A stretch of DNA of 64,000 nt from Cordilura impudica (GCA_963682025.1 OY821518.1:129629043-129693042); one strand, 5' to 3'. Positions 22,659 to 33,599 are shown, counted from the first letter of the stretch. Notes: generated by a model from the letters alone, not told the origin. A program made the numbers and translations.

Positions 22659-23505
22659 TTCAATTTTCATTTTCCATTTTTAATTTTTCAGTTTTCGTTT
22701 TCCATTTTTCATTTTCCGTTTTTCATTTTTCAATTTTAATTGTCCATTTTCCATTTTTCCATTTTCATTTTTCATTTTCAATTTTTCAATTTTCATTTCC
22801 CGTTTTTATTTTTTCATTTCCATTTTCCATTTTGCGTTCTCCATTTTCCATTTTTAATATTTAATTTTTTAATATTCATTTTTCAATTTTCATTTTCCAT
22901 TTTTCATTTTCATTTTTCATATTCCATTTTTCATTTTTAATTTTTCAATTTTCAATTTCCATTTTCTATTAGTCATTTTTCATTCTTCAATTTTCACTTT
23001 CCATTTTTCAATTTTCATTTTCCATTTTTCATTTTTCATTTCCATTTTCCCATTTTCAATTTTCATTTTCCATTTTCCATTTTTCATATTTCAGTTTTCG
23101 TTTCCATTTTCCACTTTCCATTTTTCCATTTTCTTTTCCATTTTTCAATTTTCATTTTTCAATTTTTATTTTCCATTTTTCAATTTCATTTTCCATTTTT
23201 CATTTTGCATTTTCCATTTTTCATTTTTCAATTTCCATTTCCATTCTCCATTTTTTATATTCTATTTTACATTTTTCATTTTCCGTTTTTCATTTTCCAT
23301 TTTCAATTCTCAATTTTCTATTTTCCATTTTTCATTTTCTATTTTTCAATTTTCTTTTTTCATTTTCCATTTTCCATTTTTCATTTTCCATTTTCCGTTT
23401 TTTCATTTTCCATTTTTCATTTTTATTTTTTATTCTCCATTTTCCATTTTCATTTTCCATTGGAAAATTTTCATTTTTCGTTTTCATTTTTTCTTTCATA
23501 TTGGC
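22318..23505 (+). repeat. Diverged pyrimidine-rich heptamer tract
   Basis: Continues the satellite in altered form: TTTTTCA, TTTTCCA, TTTTCAA and similar 7-bp units without strict order. The two long open frames here, about 66 and 105 codons of Phe, His, Ser and Ile, result only from the repeat and are not genes. Confidence 0.9.
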
Positions 23506-23559
23506 GATTTTTTTTATTATAACGTGGTGACGATAAAAAATATGTGGCAATACTAATAC

Positions 23560-23919
23560 AATTATTATGTTCAACCACTAAACTGTTACAACAAACACAC
23601 TGGGTTTTATGTTTTTTTAGAGATATCTACATATTTTTGCTCGTATCTAATCACAATGATGCCCGATGTAGCCCATTTTCAATACCAACCTGGCAAATGA
23701 TATATTTGTAACCTTATCCACTGAGATGGCTTTTTTGTGAATGAGCGTGATTTCAACAGACAGACGGACAGACGGACATCGCTATATCGACTCGAGCTGT
23801 GATAAGGATCAAGAATATATATACTTTATGGGGTCGGAAATTAGTTTTTCGATGCGTTACAAACGGAATGACAAACCTATATATACTCTCTGCCACTGAC
23901 GTGTGGAGGGTATAAAAAC
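23560..23919 (+). mobile_element. DINE-like repeat D, right arm and 3' end
   Basis: Mirror of 17995-18340. Contains CAGACGGACAGACGGACATC, GACTCGAGCTGTGATAAGGA, ATATATACTTTATGGGGTC and the end GTGTGGAGGGTATAAAAA. Of the copies in this window it looks closest to the DINE-1/mini-me core. Confidence 0.75.
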
Positions 23920-25129
23920 CTCATTTTATTCATCGTTTTTATTTGAGCGGATTTGAAGAAAAATGTGATTACTGTTACCGTTCAGCTGATAAGCAAGTGA
24001 AATTATTTAAAAACCTCATTATCATCATTCGGGTCGTTCATGCTTTTGGAATTTGGAGAATTTTAAATTTTCAAACAATGACTACAATCCACATCATTTG
24101 TATTAGGTTGACAGCAAATTTGATAAGATACATCAATTCCAAAAATGCGTTGCAATTATGAAAGTACTCACTCGTATATAATTTAACAACAAAACAAAAA
24201 TGTCGTTTTACAATATAATTAAATATGTGAAATATTTTTTTTCTAAATGTAATTGTAAAATGTAAATGTAAATTGTAATGAATGCAGAGTGTGGGCCAAT
24301 GATTGGGATTTGCTTTAAGGCCAAAGCCAAATCGTTTTCTTTTTGTACTGGTCTTGGGCATATGTCATAAAATTTTGATATTTTGATTCGACCAGAGATT
24401 TGGATTGGACTGTCTCAAGAAACAAAAATATACAAACGAAAAAAGTGTAGTTTGTGACGACTGTTTTATTGGCAACTCCTTAAAATTGAAACACCATCGC
24501 TTTAAAATGTTGCCATTTTTATTAGGTAGGTACTGTCGGTTTTGTAGTACATTTTTTCAAAAATATTGTTGCCATTTCTGTGTAGCCACATTAAGTAGTC
24601 ATCAGCAACACTTTTATTATTTAAAATGATTGAACAATGTTACCAACATTTGTCTTAAACTTTCTATCAGGCTCTCATGTCTTTTTAGAACGACGAACAA
24701 CTAGATTCAAAATCATTTGTGCACATGAAAATAAAATCTGTGGTAGATGCAGGTCGACTTACTCTGATATGCTACATTGTTTATGTTTATATGGAAAAGT
24801 TTTTAATAATGAATTTAGTTCTTTAATTTTGAATTTAAAAAAAGAAATATTTAAAAATTTAAACAGGTTTAAGACGCTCATTAAAATGGTGTTCATAAAA
24901 AATATTTAGGAAATTGAAAATGTAAAAAGTTATAAAACATTTTTTATAATATAAACAAATGGTTCTGAAAACTATAATATTCAAAGATATTTGTCTCCGA
25001 TTATGCTAAATGAAAATATGAGAAAAATAGAAGGAAATTTATACTGTTAGATGTCCTCCTCAGAATATTTACGGTATTTTTCCCCACTTAAAATATTTTT
25101 TCAATAAAAGAACTTTTGTTCCAGAGTAA
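23920..25129. other. Unassigned DNA with small Cys-rich open frames
   Basis: Open frames at 24405-24629 and 24637-24909 are rich in Cys, Lys and Phe (for example CDDCFIGNSLKLKHHRF and CGRCRSTYSDMLHC) but match no family I know and lie in different frames. They could be remains of one decayed zinc-binding protein or chance. No splice or promoter evidence. Confidence 0.25.
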
Positions 25130-26480
25130 ACAGAGTATAATATTTGATTTGTGTGCGACAGATTAAGATTATTTTAGCAATTCTTAAAGGGAAATATGAA
25201 TTCTTATGACCCAAAACCAACTGACCAAAACAGTAATTTTCATGTAACCAAAGTGAGCTTCAAATGAAATGTATTTTGAAGGCCCAAAGTAACGTATTTG
25301 ATTTCACGTTTCAGAGATTTAATAATAACTCAAGAAACCAGATTCATTAGCTAGGCCTTCAAAATATCTTGCATTTGAAACTTATCTGACTCTTGCCACT
25401 TTTGGAGAAATATTGAAAGAAAACCTCCCATTTCAATGATATTTGACCAACAAGTTGGGTAAGATCATGATAATCAAAGAGGACTACAAACTTAATTCAT
25501 CGCCAGTTTTTCGAGTTATTGAGGTTTGAACTTATGATATAAAGAATTTGTAATTTTCACGAATCAAAGTTCCCCTTAAACTAATAATTTTAACCGCGTA
25601 TAATGTTTTTAGTAGTCTAGCGCTCTTCAAATGAATGATTTTGTCAAATGTTTATTGTGTGACACATTAAGATTATTTTTGCATTTCTTAAAGCCCAAAA
25701 GATTTTTTCGACTTTAATGAGATAAGACCAACAAGTATAATCAACGTAATAATCAAAGTGGTCTTCAAGTGAAAAGCATTTTTAAAATCTATCTAATTAC
25801 AGCCACTCAAGAATAATTATTGAAACAAAATCATTTTTCCTCCCATTTCAATGAAGTGGACTTCATTATTTCCTGTGAATTTATTGCCTGTTTTTCGAGT
25901 TATTTCGGTTTGAGATTAGGACATGCAGAATTTTTACTATTAAGGTAATCAAAGTACTTCTAAAAACATACTTTTTTTTACCGCGGATAATTTTATTTAG
26001 TAGGCAGGCATCTTCAGAAGTGATTTATCATAAAATATTATACGTTGCATAATCCCATTTTTTGGACCCTCATAAAATCTGAAAATGTTCTCAAAAATCT
26101 TTTGGGCTATAACAATTCATATTGCGCTTTAAGTGTTGCAACAATTAAATAAAAGCTTTTTGGTGAAACTCCCATTGCCAAAGTATTTCATATTTAACGA
26201 TAAAGAATTAATCTATAAAAGTTTTTTTTTTGAAAATGAGTATTATTTTAACTTTATGAAAAAATATTGTTTACAATTTTCTTTCTTTTGATGAAACAAT
26301 TAAAAATTATGGTAAAACGATTTTATAACACTTAAATCAGACATTTTCAGATATATGGTTTCTAATAATTTTTATCGGGGATAATTTTTTTTTTGGAAGG
26401 CTGGTACTCTTCAGTAGTGATTTTTAATAAAAAATTATATATTTTATATCCGTATAAGTTGGATAAAATTGATTTTAGCT
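25130..26480 (+). repeat. Ancient, diverged tandem repeat of about 390 bp
   Basis: Related blocks beginning ACCGCGTATAATGTTTTTAG (25590), ACCGCGGATAATTTTATTTA (25978) and TCGGGGATAATTTTTTTTTT (26371), each followed by a CTCTTCA or TCTTCAG motif and an ATGATTT-like motif, recur about 390 bp apart. An earlier block near 25150 shares TGTGYGACASATTAAGATTA with 25651. Non-coding. Confidence 0.5.
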
Positions 26481-28626
26481 ACTTCTTTACTGACCCTAAA
26501 AAAACCTGAAAATGTCAAAAAAAAAATCTCTTGCGCCATAAAAATTCTTATTTCAACAATGGAAAATAAGGTTTTTTTTTTAATGGAGAAATATTTTTGG
26601 ACATTTCCACTTGCGCTTCTAACATGCTTAGTGTAGCGTACAATCTTTTTTTAAAAACTGGCGGTAAAATGCATTTATTTAATAATTTTTTCCCGGTATA
26701 TGTTGTTGACATTTGTTTAAATAAAAAAAATATAAATAACATATGTACGTCAAAAACAACAAACGCACGGTTTAATCGGACCCAACACATGTTAGTGTAA
26801 TAAATTTACTCAAACACTCTGAAGTTTAGTGTCGCACTTGCACAGATCTGACATAATCATCAATAGGCCAACAGGAAATTCAGTAAGTGACCATAGTCGC
26901 CTATTTGTGAAACAAACGAAATACAAATAAAAATAAACTTCATTAACATACAGTAAGAGAGAGCAAGCTACACATTATACATTTTTTTTTTTACAAATTA
27001 CTTTTGAATTTATACAAAACTCTACATAATATTATAATAAATAAGGGGAAGCCAGAGTTTTATAGTGTGGTTGGTTGGTTGGTATTTGACATAAACAATT
27101 ATTTTTGTAGTAAAAAAAAAGCCAGAATGGATGAATAAAATAAATAAATATAAGTTCGGTCTTCTTCTTTCCTTTGTATTTAAAATGTTTTTTAACAAAA
27201 CTTTTTTTTTTAAATAAAATAAAAAAATTTTTTATTTAAAAACGAATTTTCTACGTCTAAATCATATCAGGCGCTAATAATGTTCAGCAAGTTCTCATTG
27301 ACTTTTAATGGTAATACAGCGTTTTTACGTTATTTTGAGTTTTTTATTCGCTGTTGTTGTTGTGTGTTGATTTTAAAACGGCGTTAAACATGTTAGTGGA
27401 TGTGTATTTATTGTGTTTGTTGGCATTTGATAAATTTTTTATTTGAATTTTGAAAGGTTTACTTGCTATTGTTCGACTTTTGTCAAGTTGTATAGATTTT
27501 TTATACAAACTCTACTTAGCAGCACCCACCCTTTAAATTGGCATTATTAGGATAGCGAAAATTATAGCAAGTGGCCGATATACACGCATACATATATACA
27601 TACATAGCTATTTTATGGATATTTTTATTTGACTTTTTTAATATATTTTTAGGAAACTTTTAGCAAAAAAAAATTAACGTTAAAAACGTTATATTTTCAA
27701 ATATAAATTTGAATTCGAAATATAATAGATGATAATTTTAATGCTTGAAAACATTATTTTAACCTTGTAAACAAAATTTAGTTTCATGGATGGCTCAAAA
27801 ATTAAACTCTGTGACTCTTTCTAGTAGAATAAGTTGTATAAGACACAATGTCACTTACAGACGTATGTAACAATCGCTAACAAATAAAAAAAATGCAATT
27901 TGTTTAAGGATTGATTATTTGTTTACTTTTTAACAAATTATTTCAGATACGCAGATTGTCGGAAAATTTTGAATTGTGGGAATTGTGCTACTAGGAAGAT
28001 TTCTTTTAATTTCTTTATTTGCCCCTTCTCCCAATATGGCAGGAATACACAAACGACAGATTTTTTTTCTCTTTAGACTTTAAAATACGACAACAAACAT
28101 TTTTACTCGGGTAACAGAAAAATTAGAAACATTTGAAACAAAATTAAATAATATTACATATTTTTTTATTAGAAAAAAGCAATACAAAAAGCACTTGATT
28201 TAAAAAAAAAACGAAAGAGAAGTACAAAATTTTGCTATACAATTCATATTACGGTAAAAGTTAGAAGAGTACAAGTCTCTTCTTAAATGAGTTTGTGTGG
28301 TATATTTTATACTGCTCATTGAAAAATGAAAAAAACTTAGATGGTGAGAAGGAGATGAGAACAACGTCCATATGGACATACATATGTATGTATACTGCAC
28401 TCTATTTACATACATATTTCTTAATAAAAACAATTATTATTTGTTGTATTTGAGGTATGTATAATCTCTTTAAATGTGTTGGGCTATTACTCAGTGGAGT
28501 TAATTGAAACAAAATAACCTTAATTTTAAAATAGTTTAGTTTCAGTGCAATCATACCTATGTACATAATTTCTAATATTTTTATTATTTTTTTTGGGAAA
28601 TTACGAAATTATTGATTGGTGACTAA
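26481..28626. other. Unassigned AT-rich DNA
   Basis: No gene, known element or tandem structure that I can support. Overlapping small frames on both strands at 26548-26800 resemble no known protein. Confidence 0.4.
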
Positions 28627-28920
28627 AGGCCTAGTTAGCCACACGTTGCTATAATTTATCCGTACCGTAAATGTAACGTTGACATTTAGTGCAATTATAG
28701 AACGTAAAAAACGGATCAGCATGTTGCTATGTAAAATTAACCAAACTTTATCAGCTGTTCACAAATGTCACGTACAAACGTAACAAAAATCTATTTTCAA
28801 CAGATAGGAACGTTCCGGTTACGTGACAGTTGAGTTCGGTAACTGCTCTAATTGCTTTTCATGTAACAGAAAAAAACAGCTGACACGTTTGGTTAAGGTT
28901 ACGTGTGGCTAACTAGGCCT
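28627..28920. mobile_element. PIF/Harbinger-type MITE, copy 1
   Basis: Left end AGGCCTAGTTAGCCACACG and right end CGTGTGGCTAACTAGGCCT are perfect 19-bp inverted repeats, flanked on both sides by TAA (28624-28626 and 28921-28923). A 3-bp TAA duplication and an AGGCC-type end fit PIF/Harbinger MITEs. The 294-bp interior is non-coding and contains GGAACGTTCCGGTTACGTGA. A second copy is at 62536-62830. Confidence 0.8.
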
Positions 28921-28923
28921 TAA

Positions 28924-29440
28924 GAGTGAAATTAATTTGTTTTTGTTTGTTTATTATAAAATAAGAGGGACTCATCCCTTGGATATGTAGATATGCATGT
29001 ACCTTTTTGGTGAACTTTTATTGCACACCCTAAATCATTGCTGAATCCTGAACTCTTTACATAAAAAAGAATAAAAGAAAATATGTACATATGTAGTAGG
29101 TATTGTGATAAACAAATAATCAAATATTTTTTATTGAATCATAAAAATTCAGAGTCTTAAGAGAATCAAAATTTTGGGATGATATTTCCTCGTAAATCAA
29201 TTTTAAAAATGTTTTTTTTTTTAATTTCCAAATTTGGATTTTACAGAAAATTCTAAAAATTGCTTTCGTTAAGATCGCTTACAGCCCAATCGGAATAGTA
29301 CCGAAACTCCGTTATTACTGTAGACTATATGGCCGATTTTTTTGGGATGTCAGTTAAACGTAATTTAGTTAAACTCGGAGTTTTAAATAGTGACCAAATA
29401 TGAATGCACGATTTAGTTAAAAAATTAAACATATTTTTTT
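28924..29440. other. Unassigned AT-rich DNA
   Basis: Nothing recognised. Confidence 0.4.
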
Positions 29441-29444
29441 TAAA

Positions 29445-29889
29445 CAATGCTAAAATTTTTATTGCATTGTAAAGTAGAAATGTTCCGATTATGTATGGAA
29501 TAATAAATCCGGCTTAAGCACCCGGCGGCTCTGAACACAGGCCCCTGCTCTTTTCACGAAATTTTCGATAACATTTTGACAAAAACGTGACTCTATCTCA
29601 CCAATGAAGCGTTAGGTCTTAGCCTTGAGCTCAAGAATTGTTTGTGATTTATTCACATAGACCTAAAATTTCAATTGACATCGGAATTTCGGGAAAAGAC
29701 TCGGTCTGAAAATCGTTGCTCCAATAAATCGATTGTTTTGTCAGGTGGCGCCGGCCTGCTGAAATCACATGTCGTTCAGATCCCTTTGGGGCCACAAGAA
29801 CTGTGTTATCATGTTCCTGAAACCAATGCCTTTCACAGTCGTGCATTCTTAATAGGTCGCCCTTTTCTAAACTATTAAAAATCGAGAGT
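29445..29889 (-). pseudogene. Decayed mariner-type transposase C-terminus
   Basis: On the minus strand from about 29830 the frames contain HWFQ, then after an apparent 58-bp insertion between TTTCAG repeats an AGAT-like block, followed by ILELKAKT, then GEIESRFCQNVIENFVKR and SRRVLKPDLLFHT. This is the usual end of mariner-family transposases (QTIxELKxxI..CxxEIxxxxxxNVxxNFxxRxxxCxxSRGxHxxDxxFH). Stops and frameshifts are frequent. It belongs to a lineage different from mariner copies 1 and 2, runs opposite to them, and ends where copy 1 begins. Confidence 0.6.
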
Positions 29890-30000
29890 TTTAAAGGGTC
29901 CGCCATCTAACGTTTTTTTTTTTCAACTAGTTCTTATTTCGTGAATGGGAACACTTATCTCATGTCTGATTTGACAGATAATTAGTCTTATCCGTCCGCT

Positions 30001-31092
30001 GAACGAATGTGATTGTGTATACGCTTGAACAACGCTGGGAAATATTGCGAATATTGAAAATCATGGTAATGTTGCAGAATCTGTGCGAAAATTGCGTACG
30101 GATTTTGGAAGAAGAGAAGCACCGTCAGCTCCGTATGTTCGTTATCTTGTGAAAAAAGTGAAAGAAACTGGCATCCTCATCGATAAACCAAAGCGTGAAA
30201 AGCCAAAAACAGTGCGTACACCCCAGAATATTGCTGCTGTGGCAGAAAGTGTGCGTGAAGCGCCATCAACATAAATTCACCGTCGTTCTCAAGAATTGAA
30301 CATTTCGGAGGCATCATTGAGACGAATTTTGCATAAAGACCTTGGTATGACACCATACAAAGTCCAATTGGTTCAGGAGTTGAAGCCAACTGACCATCCA
30401 ATACGTTTTCGCTTCGCTAAGTGGGCCTGCGATCGACTTACAGAAGATGCCGATTTTGCCAAAAAAAATCACCTTTTGAGATGTAGCTCATTTTGATCTT
30501 GGCGGTTATGTAAACAAGCAAAATTGTCGCATTTGGGGCAGAGAAAACCCGCACGCATACATTGAAAAGCCGATACACCCAAAACGAGTCACTGTTTGGT
30601 GCGGATTTTGGTCCAGAGGCATAACTGGGCCATTTTTCTTCGAAAATGAGCAAGGAGTGGCCGTTACAGTCAATGGCGATCGTTATCGGGCCATGTTGAA
30701 CGAATTTTTGTTCAACAAAAATTGAAGAGGAGGATATTGACAACATTTGGTTTCAACAGGCCGGCGCTACGTGCCACACAGCCGAAGCTACACTCGATGT
30801 TTTGCGCCCTGTTTTTGAAGATCGCATTATCAGCCGCAGAGCTGATGTCGTTTGGCCACCTCGGAGCTGCGATTTGACACCGTTGGACTATTATTTGTGG
30901 GGTGCCCTCAAAGATAAGAGTTACGCCAACAAGCCAGAGACAATTGACGCTTCAAAGGACAATATTCCTGAAGCCATTGGTGAAATAAAGCTGCACACAA
31001 TCGATAATGTGCTTAAAAATTGGACCGATCGTGTGGGCTACTGCATGGCCAGCCGAGGCAGCCACTTGAATGAAATTGTTTTCCATTATTAA
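30001..31092 (+). pseudogene. Mariner (rosa/DD41D-type) transposase, broken copy 1
   Basis: Encodes most of a mariner-type transposase, which cuts and pastes the element through a DDD site. Visible: paired helix-turn-helix region (VRKLRTDFGRREAPSAPYV, then SEASLRRILHKDLG), the block before the catalytic core, and the C-terminal part (WPPRSCDLTPLDYYLWGALK, SRGSHLNEIVFHY). In copy 2, 41 residues lie between the second and third catalytic Asp, the spacing of the DD41D (rosa) group. Damage: the start codon context is altered, a 5-bp deletion lies near 30052, TAA at 30272-30274, a frameshift at the eight-A run 30461-30468, an extra base near 30713, and the second catalytic Asp is Ala (GCC at 30760-30762). 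The C-terminus is complete, unlike copy 2. Confidence 0.85.
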
Positions 31093-31139
31093 CCGGAAGG
31101 ATTGTACTTTGAAATAAAAAAAGAAATTTCAGATAATAT

Positions 31140-32992
31140 GTCATGGGCACGTTTGGTGGTTAATTTTACTGTGAATGGTAAGAAGAAGAACGGTAGTAGT
31201 TAGAAGGTTTTTTATTTACATTTTTACAACGATGTAACCAAAATGGGAATGAAGATTGATATTCAGAAAATGGCGGTTTTTATGAAAAAGTTGAGAAAAT
31301 ATAAAAATGACGGAACTTCCTGCCTTTTCGGTTTTGATTTTGAATGGTGCAGCAGGTGGCTCCGGAGAATTTTTCTAGTGGCAGAAAAGAAAAATAAAAC
31401 AACCTTCAAATTTAAAGTTTTTATTCAACATCAACAGCGACATTTGTTTTAAACGAAAACCTTTTTGGTACAACAAGTCCGCTTTGAGTCCAAAATATCT
31501 GAAAAAAGAAAATAAACATAAAGATCAAGTGCATTTAAATCGAAATTAAACATCAAGTCAAACTTAATTTAGTACATTATACAACAAAAGTTAAAGCCGC
31601 AACACCACCTCTGCTGTCACCCAACGCTGGAGACGCTGCACAAGCACCACCAAGCCAGTGGTGTAAGGTATTGTGAAGGTTTTGGACCATTCGACGCCAA
31701 GCTTCGAACGACTGGACGGACAGACGAACACTCTGAAAAGAGAAAATAAATATTTTTATTTTTTTTGTTTTATGATAAATATATATATACATATATCTTT
31801 TTTTTAGAGTGTGGTTTTATAAAACTTATATTAGGGAAATCATATTGCCGCGTTAGGTCGCCGAAACAGTCCCTTCGCGAGTGATTGGTGCGGAAAGGTG
31901 CGCGTTCCTTGATAGGGTTGAGCTCAGGCCTAGGCTAGTGATTAAACCGGGATGATTAGGGTACAGTGGCACCTAATAAAAATGTTTTCTTTAACGAGAA
32001 TATAAGACAAGCCTTTATAATACCATGGTTTTAAAAACATATTTGTTATAAAAATAATATATGTATATACAAAAAAATATATATATATAAAGTGAACTAA
32101 AAACAAAGAATAAATAAATTGCAAAAATAAATTACTTGCGGGGGTACTTACCATTCGGACACGTAAACGGACGGACAAGCCTTTAGCGCCTACACACCGC
32201 AATGCAGTCAGGCGTAAATAACTAAATAGTGATTTTTTTTTAGCCAGATTATTAATTTTGAAGGTATATGAGTTTTTGTGTTTTTTTTTAGATTCAATAC
32301 GTAGTACATATCCTTTCATTTCTGTTATAGATCATGCTGTGTGAATCTAGAAGGAGTGGAGCGTTATATGTGTTTATATGCTTATTTACCCAATTGAAGT
32401 TTTGAATATGCAGAAATTTAGATAATCAGAAAATAGAACATGGATTTATGGAACTTTATTTTTTTAAATTTTTTTATGAATAAAACATGGAGTTTTTGAT
32501 TCAATTTAATAACGTTAAATATGGAGTTGTTTTCCTTTTTGAAGATGAATAATTAAACTCGGAGTGGTAGCAGGGTTAGGAAAGAAAAGAAAGTTAAGTA
32601 AAGTAAGTATGCTTGGGACATCGAGAAGCTTGCTGAACGATGTAAAGGTGAAGTCCCAATTGGGATCTCAAGTGGGAGGGTCTTGATCTGAAAACAACAC
32701 CATTCAGATCAAATTACGGTGAGTGTACTATAGGGAGTTATTGTGTGTCAGGTTTTTTTTTTAAATAAAGTGTAAGTAAACTTCGGGTCCTATAATTTTC
32801 TTTTATTTTATGAAAAATTTTCAGGCTGGCATGACATAAATTTTCTTGTGTCTGTCAAACTTGGTAGATTGGTTGGCAAGAACCACCCTAATCCGGCGAG
32901 CTCTAGCCGAGCCAAAACGCTGGTATGCCAGCGATGCCAACAATCTGGCCACTATAAATTATTGTTTGACCACAGCTGACAGTACAAGTATT
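31140..32992 (-). other. Insertion in mariner copy 1, with exon-like GC islands
   Basis: The DNA between mariner 3' coding sequence and its 3' end has GC-rich islands in AT-rich surroundings. On the minus strand several are bounded by splice-like signals: TTATTTTCTCTTTTCAG before 31739, TTTATTTTCTTTTTTCAG before 31500, TTTTTATTAG before 31972, GTTGTTTTCAG before 32683, and a strong donor (GAATG then GTAAGTACC) at about 32152. Joining the island ending at 32152 to the one starting at 31972 keeps an open frame of about 60 codons to a stop near 31856. The protein is not recognised. It may be a captured gene fragment, a spliced non-coding RNA or coincidence. Confidence 0.35.
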
Positions 32993-33081
32993 CAGTAGTT
33001 TTTTTTTTATAGCATTTTCAAATAAAAAAAGTTATTTGGCGGACCCTTTAGTAAATTAAGTATTATAACTTTAAACTTTAA

Positions 33082-33451
33082 TGCCCGTTTTCTCAATAGA
33101 TGATTATCTTTTATCCCAACGAGAAACTGCCGATTAAAGAAATTTGGTTTTCTCAATGTCTGGTTTGCTTCTATTTTGTCGCAAAGCTAACCGGCACTCA
33201 TCTGCCAATTATTTATTTATCGTACAGATAAATTATTCTCCCAACTTTCATATCAATTTTGAGAGGCATTGCCAACTGAAAATAATTCTCCCAACTTTCA
33301 TACGTATTTTGAGAGGCATTGCCAATTGAAAATAATGTTTTTGTCGGTATATTGAGAAAACCAAAATTGTTAACAGGCAGTTTATCGGTACAATAAATTT
33401 ATGTCCTGGTTAAGTAACAGCCAGTTTGACGATACATTGAGAAAACCGGCA
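33082..33451. mobile_element. TAA-flanked MITE with nested inverted repeats
   Basis: Left TGCCCGTTTTCTCAAT and right ATTGAGAAAACCGGCA are inverted, with TAA outside both (33079-33081 and 33452-33454). A second, inner pair (GGTTTTCTCAATGTC and TATTGAGAAAACC) lies within. This fits a PIF/Harbinger-type MITE. Non-coding. Confidence 0.65.
33236..33335 (+). repeat. 50-bp tandem duplication
   Basis: TTCTCCCAACTTTCATA and TTTTGAGAGGCATTGCCAA occur twice, with starts at 33236 and 33286, inside the MITE. Confidence 0.85.
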
Positions 33452-33599
33452 TAAGTATTATAACTAAAAACTTGAGTTAAATTAAACTAAGTTTAACCGA
33501 CTTCCCAAAAACTCAATTTAAATATCGTAATCGTAGCTTTACAATTAAATAAATGAATCAATTTATTGATTAGCATTTATGGCATAAAAATTTGACATT

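Larger units (their letters stand above)
18350..23919 (+). mobile_element. Composite DINE/Helentron-like element
   Basis: The left end is AACAAGTAAGAGTGTTAAAT with the hairpin ATTCGGC-TAT-GCCGAAC and ATACCCTCCACC. The right end carries the GTCY tract, GACTCGAGCTGTGATAAGGA, TATGGGGTC and GTGTGGAGGGTATAAAAA. ATACCCTCCAC and GTGGAGGGTAT are the subterminal inverted pair expected of one such element. Inside lie two non-autonomous Helitrons, an inverted-repeat element with a 39-bp array, and a 3-kb satellite tract. That the two ends belong to one insertion is inferred from their order, orientation and sequence type. Confidence 0.5.
29894..33048 (+). mobile_element. Mariner copy 1 with large insertion
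   Basis: The ends AAGGGTCCGCCA and (inverted) TGGCGGACCCTT are flanked by TA (29892-29893 and 33049-33050), as expected for Tc1/mariner elements. The 3' end block (TTTTTTTATAGCATTTTCAA, TTATTTGGCGGACCC) matches copy 2. Between about 31140 and 32992 there is 1.85 kb absent from copy 2, so the element is split by foreign DNA. A chance pairing of two separate mariner remnants is the alternative. Confidence 0.7.

Noticed and set aside
22740..23522. Two long open frames rich in Phe, His and Ile
   Set aside because: They are translations of the TTTTCCA/TTTTTCA repeat. The opposite strand gives equally long frames and nothing else supports a gene.
24405..24909. Cys-rich open frames as a real zinc-finger gene
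   Set aside because: Different frames, no regular zinc-finger spacing, no splice signals or homologue that I recognise.
29649..29906. Independent 85-codon protein starting MADPLKL
   Set aside because: Its first residues are the reverse reading of the mariner copy 1 terminal repeat, and the rest is a decayed mariner in mixed frames.
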